A DNA stretch of 64,000 bases from Gorsachius magnificus (taxonomy: Eukaryota; Chordata; Aves; Pelecaniformes; Ardeidae): positions 29,758,806-29,822,805 of the forward strand of contig CM067081.1 of the NCBI GenBank assembly GCA_034008185.1. The letters are read 5' to 3'. Both the position numbers and the translations under genes were made by a program. The notes below the pieces were generated by a model. That model worked only from the letters and a program-made list of their open reading frames with translations. It was not told where the DNA came from and made no database searches. Positions 10,701 to 22,100 of the stretch are shown here, in pieces (position 1 is the first letter of the stretch; each line of letters begins with the position of its first letter).

Positions 10701-13333
10701 GTGGGTCACAGCCTGGAGATCTTTCAGGGACTAGTAAAGGTGGATGGCAGCGAAGGGCTCCTGGCAGGAGCTTGTTTTAAGTCTTCCTTGAGTCCTGTTG
10801 TCTACACGATAGATCTAACCCTTAATGGTAGCTGCAGTTGCTTATTGTTCTGTAACCTTCTTATTATCTGGCTGTTAAGCATCACTAACTGGATCAACCT
10901 CTCTATCAGTACAGTTTGGTCAGTAGTGAAGGGTGTTATTCAAAAGGATGGTCCCCTTGGATTTTACCGTGGCCTGTCAAGCACTTTGCTGCGGGAAGTC
11001 CCAGGCTATTTCTTCTTCTTTGGAGGATATGAACTGAGCCGGACATTCTTTGCCTCTGGGAGATCAAAAGATGAATTAGGTATGGTGCCCCTTTTTCCAG
11101 GTGGATTCTAGCAAGCGTGCTGTCGTGGGGGACATAAGGGAGGGAGACGCACATATTTTACAACTGCTGTGCATTATTAGTGTAAAACAAAGGAAGCTGG
11201 ACATACAGAATATGGAGGTCTGCATTTGGTGTGTAATAGTAATGAATTATTGAAGTGACCACTTTCTGATGGAGCAGGATGTATTGTAGATGGAGAATAA
11301 ATACAGCGAGCTAACAGTAATATTACAAAGCTACTCAAATATCTGACTCTACAGTGTAACACAAGTCTGAACTATTTCATTTCAGCGGCTGTTTAGGGCA
11401 ATTTTTGACATCTTTAGCTGTATTCTCTTGAACCGTATGTTCAAGTACGTGCTAAAATGTGTGCTGACCATTAGCTGTGATTGCAATGATAGTAAGAGAA
11501 CACTGAGATTGAAAATTAGACATAAAAAAAACAAGGAGATGCCAGAATAAAGATTGCTTGTCTCCTGTTGTAAGACTGCACAATCATACTTTGTCTTGCT
11601 GGGAGTTAGGATTTCAGCTGCATGCATTTTGGTCTTTGCTGTTGCAAAATGTTTACAAGCATCTGATCTGAAACACAAAATGAGGTTGCATCATGAAAAA
11701 TGACTGATCACAAAGTAACTTCGCTGTACCAGTAAGTCTCTACAGGTGATTAGTGACACTATGTGATGTTACTCTAAATCATTTTGTCATTAGCATTGGG
11801 AAGTGACTATAAGTGTGAAAGGAGTAGAATTAATTTAGTTAATGCAGTCAAAACAGAATTCTGAGTAATGCTTTTTTAGCATGGCCAATAATCTAAGAGG
11901 CACTCCTTACAACCTTTGAGCTTCTGGTTAGTCTTGCAACTTACCAGTGGCTTAAAATTAACTTAAATGTTGGGGGGGGGAGCAGAAACTGCTCTTCTGT
12001 CATAAGCAGGTTCCTCTGTGTTTTCTTTGACTTCTGTAGATCAAATAATGTGATATTTATGTTGGTGAATATTTTTGTGGTGTGCATAAAAGCTTATTTC
12101 TTAACTTTAGGTCCCATTCCTTTGCTACTGAGTGGAGGTTTTGGAGGCAGCTGTCTGTGGATTGCTGTGTATCCTGTGGACTGTGTCAAATCTAGAATTC
12201 AGGTTCTTTCAATGGCTGGAAAACAGACAGGCTTCATGGGAACATTTGTAACTGTTGTGAGAACTGAAGGTGAGTATGCAGCATATCTACTGAATCTGTA
12301 GGGCTGCAGATTGAAATCTATACCCTCCAATACCAAAATTGCTTAAGAAATCTACTCCACTGATAATGTGTTAGACACAGACAATAACTGTTTCTAACAA
12401 ACAGAAAAATTGATGCCTCATGTAGCCTGGGAAGTGTAGAATCTCGAAATTGAGACCTGCTGCATCTGCTGTGTCTCTTGGGTCAGGAGACAGTTCACTT
12501 GAAGCTAAAAAAAGCTCAGTGTGCATTAAAAGCGGATAAAGGAATGAGCCCCGTTACCTGTGACCAAACCTATACAGGAAAATTGAAGGAACCAGTGAAG
12601 TGCTTTACAGAGGTTTTTTTCACCTCTAGAAGTCAATACCTGGCTGGCTGAGGGCTGTTGATAAACCAGTCCTATCTAGCCTGGCAGCTTGGGGCATCTG
12701 CCTCAGTGTCTCAACTTCTAAGAAGGCCTGCACCAGGCATTTCAGAAGATGGTGTTAGAATATGTGTGGCAGCAGATGAGAATCCTGGCCCCCTTACTAG
12801 GGAAGATACTCATCAGAGTAGGAGTCTGTCTTGGGGCACAGCTCCAACACAGTCCTGCTGTTCTTTCTGTCCCCTTGGCCAGCTGTGGTACAGCTGCTGT
12901 GAACTGTATCCTTAGGTGACGAAGGTAGCCTTCTGAAGACTGTCTCATACCTGAGATAAGCTTCTATAACATAAGCAACTTCAATGGCTAAACTCATAGT
13001 ACAACTCTAGATCCTTAAAGATCTTTTAAGGTCTTTTCCACCCTAAACCATTCTATGACTCAATCACTCTCTACAACTACCTGAAATGAGGTTGTGGTGA
13101 GGTGGGTGTTGGTCTCTTCTTCCAGGTAATGGGTGACAGGACAAGAAGTGGCCTCAAGTTGTGCCAGGGGAGGTTTAGATTGCTAACTGGCTCTGATTTC
13201 ATTTCCAGGTGTACTTGCCTTGTATTCTGGACTAAAGCCAACTATGATCCGAGCATTCCTGGCCAATGGGGCACTGTTCCTTGCCTATGAGTACAGCCGG
13301 AAACTTATGATGAAACAAATAGATTCTTACTGA
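1707..13333 (+). CDS. SLC25A15: Mitochondrial ornithine/citrulline carrier 1 (ORNT1), complete six-exon coding region
   Basis: Joining six exons (1707-1761, 5601-5859, 10421-10558, 10910-11079, 12111-12269, 13209-13333) gives 906 nt, a 301-residue protein, the same length as human ORNT1. The protein sits in the inner mitochondrial membrane and exchanges cytosolic ornithine for matrix citrulline, feeding the urea cycle and polyamine/arginine metabolism. The three mitochondrial-carrier repeats each carry the PX[DE]XX[KR] signature: PFDTAKVK (about 29-36), PTELVKCR (about 126-133) and PVDCVKSR (about 229-236). The substrate-site residues known from ORNT1 are kept: R179-E180 in LLREVPGYF and R275 in PTMIRAF. 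The split gene structure argues for SLC25A15 itself and against the intronless paralogue SLC25A2. The ATG has a purine at -3. Introns are about 3.8, 4.6, 0.35, 1.0 and 0.9 kb; the last carries CR1 debris. No frameshift or stop was found. Confidence 0.96.
5601..5859 (+). CDS. SLC25A15: SLC25A15 coding exon 2 (carrier repeat 1)
   Basis: Acceptor CTTAG ends at 5600 and donor GTTAGT starts at 5860. The exon encodes the end of helix 1 with [14 protein letters not shown], then [20 protein letters not shown] of helix 2, to the first two bases of S105. Confidence 0.95.
8486..8679 (+). repeat. Imperfect tandem duplication, two units of about 95 bp
   Basis: Two adjacent copies (about 8486-8580 and 8584-8679) share blocks such as GCTAAATTCCATTT, TAGTCCAACCAAACTGATTT and AAAGTCTAAACTGAG. 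They differ by scattered substitutions and a few single-base indels. The repeat lies in intron 2 of SLC25A15 and has no coding content that I recognise. Confidence 0.85.
8756..8774 (+). repeat. Homopolymer of 19 G
   Basis: An uninterrupted run of 19 G in intron 2 of SLC25A15, just after the tandem duplication. Its length is probably variable and liable to sequencing error. Confidence 0.9.
10421..10558 (+). CDS. SLC25A15: SLC25A15 coding exon 3 (start of carrier repeat 2)
   Basis: Acceptor CTTGCAG ends at 10420 and donor GTAAGT starts at 10559. The exon encodes [20 protein letters not shown] and then PTELVKCR, the second carrier signature. Confidence 0.95.
10910..11079 (+). CDS. SLC25A15: SLC25A15 coding exon 4
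   Basis: Acceptor CTATCAG ends at 10909 and donor GTATGG starts at 11080. The exon encodes [20 protein letters not shown] and the helix-4 segment with R179-E180 followed by [14 protein letters not shown]. Confidence 0.95.
12111..12269 (+). CDS. SLC25A15: SLC25A15 coding exon 5 (start of carrier repeat 3)
   Basis: Acceptor ACTTTAG ends at 12110 and donor GTGAGT starts at 12270. The exon encodes the third repeat, including [20 protein letters not shown]. Confidence 0.95.
13012..13182 (+). mobile_element. Two adjoining CR1 LINE fragments, sense, beside the last SLC25A15 acceptor
   Basis: Positions 13012-13067 resemble a CR1 3' end (AAGGTCTTTTCCACCC, then ACCATTCTATGACTC). From about 13068 a second fragment encodes a decayed CR1 ORF2 tail with YNYL, GVGLF, GDRTR and [10 protein letters not shown], the same motifs seen in the intact copies in this window. 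It breaks off before its own 3' end. Both lie in intron 5 of SLC25A15 on the same strand as the gene, ending about 26 bases before exon 6. Confidence 0.7.
13209..13333 (+). CDS. SLC25A15: SLC25A15 coding exon 6 and stop
   Basis: Acceptor TTTCCAG ends at 13208; the TGA stop is at 13331-13333. The exon encodes [11 protein letters not shown], the last helix, and a C-terminus ending in [10 protein letters not shown]. The acceptor lies only about 26 bases after a CR1-derived stretch. Confidence 0.95.
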
Positions 13334-13379
13334 TACCCTCTAGCAGATGGAGAACAAAAGGTTGTTTAAGGATCATTTA

Positions 13380-13385
13380 AATAAA
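13380..13385 (+). terminator. SLC25A15: Proximal poly(A) signal candidate of SLC25A15
   Basis: AATAAA lies 47 bases after the SLC25A15 stop. No clear GT-rich element follows closely, so use of this site is uncertain. Confidence 0.4.
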
Positions 13386-15489
13386 GGATCAAAAACCTGT
13401 AGATCACATCATGGTCTGAGCAGGGCCAAATCAGTGACCTAATTTTAGGAATTCAACTCCACTTTAGGATTTTTAAACTTTTAAATTCAGGTGATTTTAT
13501 AGAGATGCATACATGCTGCTTTGAATTGGACCAGCAGAACTATCTCCATCTTGCAGACTCTGCACTAGGTACTTTACAGGTTAAGAAAATACACTTGTGA
13601 GTTGCAGTGGTGCTAAAAAGGGTTATGTTGAATTGTTGGGTTTAATGTAACGTGCAGCAGCAGGCTGTGATTTGTTTAAGGCAAAGCACTGATTTAAAAT
13701 CTGTGCTGCGGTGGTGAACTTTTTCCCAGTTGTTGCGGGCAAGCGTCTGACTCAAAATAACCAGTCCTGTCTAATCTTGCTGAGTATGACTGACTGGTAT
13801 GTATCCCTCAGCTAGATGCCTGTCCTTCTCCAGCTCCCTTCTGCTCTGTGGCTTTCCAAGGCCATGGCAATTGGGGTCTGATTCATGTATGGGCTCATAA
13901 AAGCCCACCCCCTACCCTGTATGAGCTGAGATGTGCCTGCATTTGAGATAAAAACACATAGTTACTGGGTTTAAGGAGTCTCTGCAAAGTTTGTAACAAG
14001 TGGGTGGCAACACTTTATTTTCTAAATCCTTCCAAGAGGTGCTAGAGGATACTAAGCACCGCTCAATTAAACATTTAACCTAAGGGGGACTGCTGGAAAT
14101 AGCTGTTGGCTCAGAGCACAGAATTGTAACTTTGTGCAGGCTCCTCTTTGAGTCACCTTGACATGAATGAGTCTGCTTGAAGGACAGGAAGCTGAAGGGG
14201 AGCAGAAAGCCAGAACCGAGTTCTTAATGACAACTGACACCACAGTCTCATGTGCTGTAGTGCTTTTACTTACTTGGGCTGGAGTCCTGCTGCTTGCTGT
14301 GTCTCTTCAGCTGAGTGGAAAAAGCTCATGTGACGGGGTAGTTCATATCACCTTCAGGCCTGGAGGGCATGCCTGCTTGGTCACATTACTTGATTAAACA
14401 TGCAGTTAGTCAGTATTATCCCAAATTGATGCAATAAGACCTATTGCTAGATGCCACTTCCATTCTTGAAGTAGGATGTTCTTTAAGCAAGCATGCTCTG
14501 CCTTGCAGGGAGCAGCTACTGCCTACCCTGGCAGAAGGCAAAGCAGGGCTTAGAGCAAAGCAATTCATGGCTCAGGCCTGGAGTTGTACAGAGGGATGTT
14601 GACTGCATGCAACATCCAAGATCATCAGAGCTACGTAATGATTAGCACCTTGTCACAGCAACCACAGCCTGTGAGTGACTGACAACAGTCACAGCTGGAA
14701 CAGCTCAGTTTTGTATGCTACAGCTTCCATTTCAGACCTCAGAAACAGGAAATGCAGCTTCAGGTGTCACTGAAAGCATCTCAGTACCTGCTGCCTCCAG
14801 CAGCAGAGCCAGCGTGCATTTAAACTGGCTACTCCACTGCACTGTCACAGCCTCTTTGATGAAAGGTGGTTGCTGCAGTTCCACAAACTCTTCCTGCTTC
14901 CCCCAGCCTTCCCACACAGCAGGAACTGTTCATCTCCCTTTCATACACCCCTGAGAAAAAGCAGTTACAAGCAGGGCAGGGCTGAAGAATTTTCAGTATC
15001 TGTTGCAAGAGTTTACCTTGATTGACTGGTACCCTAGGGGCAGTAATACTATGCATTGTCAGTACTTTAAAAGGCATTATGCTAAATGTTTAAATAATTC
15101 AGGTACAAGGGTGAGGCTTTAAGAGTAGTTAGACTTTCCCCTCTTTTCTCTTGTCTACCCAAGAGAAATAGTATATTTGTATGAAAAGGTGAGGACTGAT
15201 TCCCCATCAGCGTAATACTTCAATCTATTTCATAGATTTGTCTTTGCTTTCATTTTTTAAAGCTGATGGTTGCAGTTTTTAATACAAAAGTTGAAGCTTC
15301 AAGTGAAGCAGGATATTTAGAACTGAACCTACAGCAAGAAGCTGGTGGCTGAAAGAAGACATGCAGTTTGAAAGTTTACATTTTGAAGTTTATGTAAGCA
15401 GTAATTTTTTCATTCACAGCTGCTGAAGGTGTACACATGTATCAGTGGTTCAGCTCAGAACTTTATCTGTTGGTATAGGAATTCACAGG

Positions 15490-15495
15490 AATAAA
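15490..15495 (+). terminator. SLC25A15: Distal poly(A) signal of SLC25A15
   Basis: AATAAA is followed within about 25-40 bases by a GT-rich stretch (CTGTGTGCC, then TGTTGTTTGTG), the classic layout of a vertebrate cleavage and polyadenylation site. Confidence 0.65.
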
Positions 15496-15515
15496 GTTTG
15501 ACTTGATTAACTGTG

Positions 15516-16599
15516 TGCCTGACTGTTGTTTGTGCAACAACTGAGCAAGCCTCACTAGCTGAGGAGCAAAGAGTGGTTGAAGTCAGTGTCACTACTCCTC
15601 CATAATTAAAGGAAAAGGCTTTTTGCCATCAATCAATGTATAAAGCTCTCAAAACAGAAGGGTAAGTGCCAGCTATAACAAGGTGCTGTGAAACAACTTG
15701 CAGATTTTACATAAGCTACCATGGAAAATAAAGCCCATAGTTTAGCCCTTGGCCTGGTGCTTTGTTAGTACCAAAGTTAGTTCTAATATTAGGGCTCAAC
15801 TCAAGTTCCAAGTTTCTAGATTGATGATTACCGTGATACACACTGAACAGAAGAATGCCAGGAGTCTATCACAGGTCACCTAAATTCTACACGTATAAGG
15901 GATGAGTGTCCAGGGCCCTGAGGGCAGAGAAGGTCACTGCTGCGGGGAGGTTAGGAACTGTTGTTAGCATCTGAGCAGTGGTGCTTGGCTCTCTGGAAAG
16001 AGCTGTGGTACCTCCCTCCTACAGCCTTTCTGTTACTCATTCCTGCTCATACAAGAGTATTTACTGAACTGCATGCTTCAGCTAGAAAAATCTGACTCTT
16101 GGCGTTACAGCCTTGGCTGCTGCTACATGAGGAGAAGAGCTTACTGCATAAGCAGGAAGAAGGTTCACCTTCTTTGCCCTGCAAGCAGTTAGAAAGGGCA
16201 TCCTAGGACAGTGATATCCAATTGCCAGAGCTAAGCCAAAAGGACCTTAGTCATCAGCCACTTCTAGCTGCAATAAAATGGCAGCCTGTTCCAGCTCCTG
16301 GTACATTCAGTGCAGAGGCCTCCACTGCCTTTGTGCTCCATCGCCCTCTACTGCTGCAGCCAGGATTTCACTCCTAAGTGGGTATCTCCTCTTTTTCTCA
16401 AGCCAGAGAGGCAGGGGTTGCATTAACTTTGCCAGCACCCCTTAACCTGGAGGGACAGGTTACTAAGTTTATGTGCAATAGCCCATGCAGCCTCTGAAGC
16501 ACCACTGCATTTTGGGGAACAGCACTGCAGAAGTTAAGCATGAGCCAGTGCACCCTGGCAGCAAAGGCTAGGCCACTGTAGCAGGCTCTGGAGCCAGCA
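15516..16599. other. Intergenic stretch between SLC25A15 and TPTE2; nothing recognised
   Basis: No exon, long open frame, repeat or RNA gene was recognised on either strand up to the CR1 copy that starts at about 16600. Confidence 0.5.
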
Positions 16600-17405
16600 A
16601 ATCATAGAATCATAGAATAGAATCATAGAATCACCTCGGTTGGAAAAGACCTTTAAGATCATCGAGTCCAACCATTAACCTAGCACTGCCATCCCACCAC
16701 TAAACCATGGCCCTAAGCACCTCATCTATCCTTCTTTTAAAGACCTCCAGGGATGAGGACTCCACCACCTCCCTGGGCAGCCCATTCCAGAGCCTGACAA
16801 CCCTCTTGGTGAAGAAGCTTTTCCTAATGTCTAGCCCAAACCTGCCCTGGCGCAGCTTCAAGCCATTCCCCCTCGTCCTATCGTCTGTTACCAGGGAGAA
16901 GAGGCCGACCCCCACCTCGCTACAGCCTCCTGTCAGGCAGTTGTAGAGGGCGATCAGGTCTCCCCTCAGCCTCCTCTTCTCCAGACTAAACAACCCCAGT
17001 TCCCTCAGCCGCTCCTCGTATGACTTGTGCTCCAGACCCCTCACCAGCTTGGTTGCTCTCCTCTGGACCTGTTCCAGCAAGGCAACATCTTTCCTGTAGT
17101 GAGGGGCCCAAAACTGAACACAGTATTCGAGGTGCGGCCTCACCAGCACCGAGTACAGGGGGACGATCACTTCCCTGCTCCTGCTGGCCACACTATTCCT
17201 GATACAAGCCAGGATGCCATTGGCCTTCTTGGCCACCTGGGCACACTGCTGGCTCATATTCAGGCGGCTGTCAATCAGTACCCCCAGGTCTTTTTCCACC
17301 AGGCAGCTTTCCAGCCACTCTTCGCCAAGCCTGTAGCGCTGCATGGGGTTGTTGTGACCAAAGTGCAGGACCCGGCACTTGGCCTTGTTGAACCTCATAC
17401 AATGC
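16600..17405 (-). mobile_element. 5'-truncated CR1 LINE with open ORF2 tail
   Basis: The element reads on the minus strand. Its 3' end at 16600-16620 is the reverse complement of the ATTCTATGATT tail typical of avian CR1. A continuous frame (17407 down to 16700, 235 codons) encodes the C-terminal part of CR1 ORF2 after the reverse-transcriptase core, with [55 protein letters not shown] and [12 protein letters not shown]. The catalytic FADD region is missing, so the copy is a dead 5'-truncated insertion. The lack of frame breaks suggests it is fairly young. It sits between the tails of SLC25A15 and TPTE2. Confidence 0.9.
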
Positions 17406-17489
17406 AACAGTTCTGACCGCTTTGCTCATACCGCTCGCTTCTGTCAGGGCAGGTCTGGACTATCACATCCAATTTCACATTCCTCAGTA

Positions 17490-17850
17490 AAGAACAGCAG
17501 TGACATATCAGAGCAAGTCAAGCAGAGGGCAACCAGGATGGATGGTGGAGAGAACTGGGTTTGTTCACCCATCGCAAAGCAAAAGAGAGATCTCCCTGCT
17601 GCCTGCAGTTACTTCATTCATGGGAGGGGACAGAACCAGGCTCCTCAGAGAGATACAGGGGCAAGACAAAAGCCAACAGCCACACCTTAGAAGATGGGGA
17701 ATTCCAAGCAGAAAGGAAAAGGTAGTTAGAAGATTAAGGCTCATGTGAAACCCCTTGGAGATCTATAGAACCAAACTAGGTTGTGTGAGCCTGCTCTAGC
17801 TGGGCCTGTTTTGTCTAGGAGTTTGGACTATGTGACCTCCAGCTACTTCC
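17490..17850 (+). mobile_element. Probable decayed CR1 fragment
   Basis: Weak, interrupted resemblance to CR1: AGAGGGCAACCAGGATGG near 17524, GAACTGGGTTTGTTCACC near 17552, then CTGCTCTAGCTGGGCCTG and TTGGACTATGTGACCTCCAG near 17790-17845, which resemble CR1 3'-end phrases. Orientation would be plus. The call is tentative; a RepeatMasker run would decide it. Confidence 0.4.
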
Positions 17851-18874
17851 ACCCACACTATCCAGGTGACCCAGGTTCACTGTCCTGCACCTAGAGCTGC
17901 AAACAACTGGTGGAATACTTTGTCATTAAAGGCAGGTTTCAAGCTCCACACTTGAAGTGGAATGCTGACAGAAGCAGCTTCCAACTCTGGGGGTTTCCTA
18001 CAGCCCAACTCCTAAATACCAGGTATTTACACAGCAATAGCAAAACTTGAGTCCACACATGCACTGCATAGTATGCCAGGGCCCTGAAGTAAGCACCTGG
18101 AAGGTACAAGATCTCTCTGCCTACTCCATTAGCTCATTACTAGCTCTGGAAAGCTATGTCAGTGCCCTTCTCTCTTGGTTCTTAAGAAGCAGCAACAGAA
18201 CCAAGCAGCTAACCTCAACATGTTTCACATCAAGGAAGGTGTGAACAGTTTCCACAGAACAGCTGCACTGCTGAGAACAGCTGGAAGCAGAATAAGCATT
18301 GTCTGTGCATGACAGGTCTTAGTCTAGCTCAAGAGGAGCATTTGCAGTATTAGCTCAAAGGAGCAAGTGCACAGGTCAAGCCCATCACATGCAGGTATTA
18401 AGGCAAGCCTGGCTAACTGGCCCCAGGCAGCTGGCACCCTCATGAGCTGCTGTGCCACCTCAGCCTTCTCTGGGGAGGTGCAGTGGCAGGGAAGTGCCTG
18501 TGCAGTCAGCTCCCAGGCCAGGTGTTGCTCACAACCCTACATCATGGATTTCCAAGACTTCTACTCAAGTATTGTCTGGCTGTTCCAGACTACTATTCCT
18601 CCCTCCAAATTCCTATACTTTACTGACCAGTGGAAAACCCTTATGCTGAGGGAAGGTGTGTCAGATTCTTCCAGCAGTCTCCTGCAGGCTGCTGGTCTCC
18701 ACCCACCATCCGATTAAAGCCCTTGCAATTGTCTTAGATTAATAAAGTAGGGATTACCTGTATGTAGAGACATCTAAGCTCTAAAGGATCCCACAGCTCA
18801 TTAACATGACAGTCAACTGACACTAAGGAACACTGAGGAGTATTATTGCTCTGCACAACAGAACTTCATGTAAG
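17851..18874. other. Intergenic stretch before the TPTE2 end; nothing recognised
   Basis: No exon or known repeat was seen. The open frames at 18367-18717 and 18452-18649 overlap in different frames and show no domain, conserved pattern or splice context. Confidence 0.5.
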
Positions 18875-18880
18875 TTTATT
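18875..18880 (-). terminator. TPTE2: Poly(A) signal of TPTE2
   Basis: TTTATT on the plus strand reads AATAAA on the minus strand, 131 bases beyond the TPTE2 stop codon. This implies a short 3' UTR. It is the first such signal downstream of the stop. Confidence 0.6.
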
Positions 18881-19010
18881 TGAGAAATTGTATCTACATA
18901 GAAATAGATTAAGTATGTCAAAATGAGACTGCTTCAAATTTATACTGAAGCAGCAAGACATCTTCCAGGAAGAAATGAATTTTACACGTTTCCCTTCTTT
19001 CAGCCTTCCC

Positions 19011-19113
19011 TTATGGTTCAGTGAAGTTCACCTCCACAGCAAACGTCTCACTATAGACTTTCCATGTTTTAGACTTGTGAGGGTTATCCAGTTCATTCCT
19101 GGGAAGGTAGAGT
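19011..19113 (-). CDS. TPTE2: TPTE2 coding exon 18 and stop
   Basis: Encodes [20 protein letters not shown] and a C-terminus ending AVEVNFTEP, then TAA at 19013-19011. Acceptor CTTTCAG. Confidence 0.95.
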
Positions 19114-22100
19114 CTGAAAGATAAAATTCAGTAGCATATCTTACAGCCTAAGACATGCTTTTGCTTTCAGCCAGCCAAGAACTTCAAGCTCAGCCCTGGA
19201 ACATTAAATACAACCCCACATCTTGAATTCATGCAGAAGTCAGCCATACCTGTGTAGGGCTTTGGATCTCAATTAGTCTGAGAAACATACAGTCAACCTG
19301 ATGAGTTTGTGGGTTGGGCTTTTCCTCCCCCCTTCCCAGGATGCAAGACTTAAGAGTAAAATTAGTGTTACCTTCAGCTCAAGGCCTCCTGATGGGATGC
19401 AAGTGGCAGGAGTTCAATAACTGACCTTCCTAATGGCAAGGATTTGATTCAGTAATCAGTCAAGCTCATCAGGCACGTGCTCCACTTTTAATGCTTGCTA
19501 GTTCATGTCTAGTTATCTCTTGATAGCACTTGCACATCAGCTGTGGCTGAATTAGAGGCACAGAGATAGCTGCTAAGGCAGTGCTCCTGTTTCACTTCTG
19601 ATCAGACCTAGTCCCCCTGAAGTCTATCAGAATTCTCTGGGCAGAAAGAGGGAGATAGTCTCTACTAAATTGTGTTTAAGAGAAGGTCTAGTGGGGTATC
19701 CTCCCTTGCCCTGGAGGAAACAAAGCACTTATGTGAAACTTTTGAGTGGCACTGTTGCAGGGCTGTCAGACAGCAGGCCTACATTTCTGCTGGCACTGGT
19801 TTGGTCTAACTAGATGTCTTCACCTAAGCATATTAAGCTTAGAGTTATGAACATAGACTCATGGCTACCTCCCCATATGCTCTAATGGGATTAATGAAAC
19901 AAAAGTTGTTTCCTTCCTATTCCAGTCATTGAGAGAACAGTAATTACCTCTTGTGTCAAGTTTACTGTTCCTCTGTCTAAATCTGTCAAGTTTGGTAGAC
20001 AGACGATAAGGATCTCCTGTCTCTGCATTTCTACATCACTCCCCTAACAAGACAGACAAGCCCAACTTTTGCTGGCTGGAGCTCCACCAGGAGTTCTAGT
20101 CTCAACAAGAACAAGCCACAGTAATTTCTAGCTTTAACAAAAGCATGAGAAGCAGTAAGTTGAAGACCCTTTCTCTGGGATCCCAAGCATCAGTACCTCT
20201 AACTCTGGTCTTAATGTTTGCCTGCTAAGCTGCTGAAGGAGTTCCAGCCTCTCAGTCAGCCATGCTATAAAGGATGGCAGAGTTGCCTTAGGTTTGAATA
20301 GTTAGCATTACCTTTTTGAATTCAAGCTCATTAACAACACTTAAGAGTGCTGAGAAAAGAGTCCAATGGATTAAGTTGATTCAGATAAAGAGCTCACATA
20401 TGTTTAACACACTTGGCACAGTGCAAGCAAGCATGTGCCAACTGCCTGCTTGCAAGTTACAACTGAGAGTCAGAGACCAGTACTCACACAGAAGCTAAGA
20501 TCAGCCAGCTATCTCAGCTTTCAGTACCATTTTAGTAACTTTCAACTCTTTCAGACACCAGAAGTTAGGATCTGAAGGCAGCCACTATGAATAATTACCT
20601 GTTATTTTCAATAAAGGAAGTGTTGAACCAGAAGAAGAATGGGCAGGCATCATAGCCTTTCGGGAGATCCTAAAAGGGAAAGACCTTATTTAAGGACTCC
20701 ATTAGACAACAGGACTCTTTTTGTAGAGCAAGGGTACCTGCCTGTCCTCAGTAGTTTGGTTTGCAAAGCTACAGTGCCAGCATCAGTACACTTGAAGAGG
20801 CCAATAGCACACCCAGATCACTATTTTCACTGAAAATGTTTCAGGACTAGGTCACTCAAACTTAATATGATCAAGTAAGAGACCCAGGTTAGAAGCAGCA
20901 AGTATTCAGCTAAAATGTCGTGGTTGTACTGTATGAACAGTCAGATGCCTCCCCCGCCTTCACAGGCTGATGTAGAAACACTTGCTGCATTGCTCACTGC
21001 ACAGAGGTGGAACAGCAGCTGCTACAGTGAGGCCACAGGGAGGAAGACAGATTCTGCCCCACACAGCACAGCCAGCACCCAGCTGCAGTTTGCACCACAG
21101 CCCCTCTCCATACTCAAGTGAGGCTCTTTGTGCTGTTGTTATACTTACAGAGTGCGATTCAAATCTGACTTTCACATCACCACTTATAACAGGGCTGTCT
21201 TCCAAGCCAATGACTACAGAGTCACTTTCAGAATCAAAGAAGAGCTGGATAACAGAATAAAGTATTATTTCTATGAAGAGTTACTGCAGAGATACAGGGG
21301 ACCAATTCATGACAATACCTAGGTACTCATTCATGGTATACAAATACAATAGCAGTGCTAGAATAATAGCCAACAATTTAAGCTATTCTGGTCAGAGTGA
21401 GCTACTGTATTTGACTTCTAGGTAAGTCTTTCACTATCTTACCACTACTTTTCCTGTGATTTAGCAAAGCTTAGCCTTTTCATTATCTCAGAATGTATAC
21501 ATACATTTTTTAGTTTTACATCCAGTATTCAACTTTTACAGAAAACACTTTTGACCCAAGTCAGCTTTCAGCTTCTGTGACTCAAATGACACTATTTCAT
21601 AGTACTCTCACCTTGCAGTTTCCTAGTACAATTTGCTTCCTCACTATTATCTGTACCTTCATATCAGTTCCATTGCCTTTCCCAACTCCTAGGAAAAGAA
21701 GAGTTGCATTATACCATGGTACATATGTTAGCTGAAAACACAAGTGGTCACAAAAACCAAGTAAAATCCTATTCAAAAGTGCCTTCTCTCCAGAACACCT
21801 TGCTATAGACTTTAAAGAACTCAAATCCTAAAGGTGGCTGAAGATTCAGTGGTTGAAAGCTGTGTTTTGAAGTAGCAGTGAATCCTACTAGTGGAACAGG
21901 AACAGGCTAATGTAAATTTGAGTTCCACTGATGGAACACGAACAGCAGATTGAAGTCCTCTTGTTCAAGTAATGCTGAACTTCCAGTCTTTTATCAAAAT
22001 TACTAGTAAATATGTACAGAAATGGGTGTATATATCAAGCTAAGAAACATTAGTGGATCTAGTTCCACATGTGGAATTAATTTCATTTGAGAAGCAGTTC

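Larger units (their letters stand above)
13334..15515 (+). other. SLC25A15: Probable 3' UTR of SLC25A15
   Basis: No other gene is seen from the stop codon to the strong poly(A) signal at 15490-15495. A 3' UTR of about 2.2 kb is inferred. An earlier AATAAA only about 50 bases after the stop could give a short form. Several small open frames here have no recognisable similarity. Confidence 0.55.
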
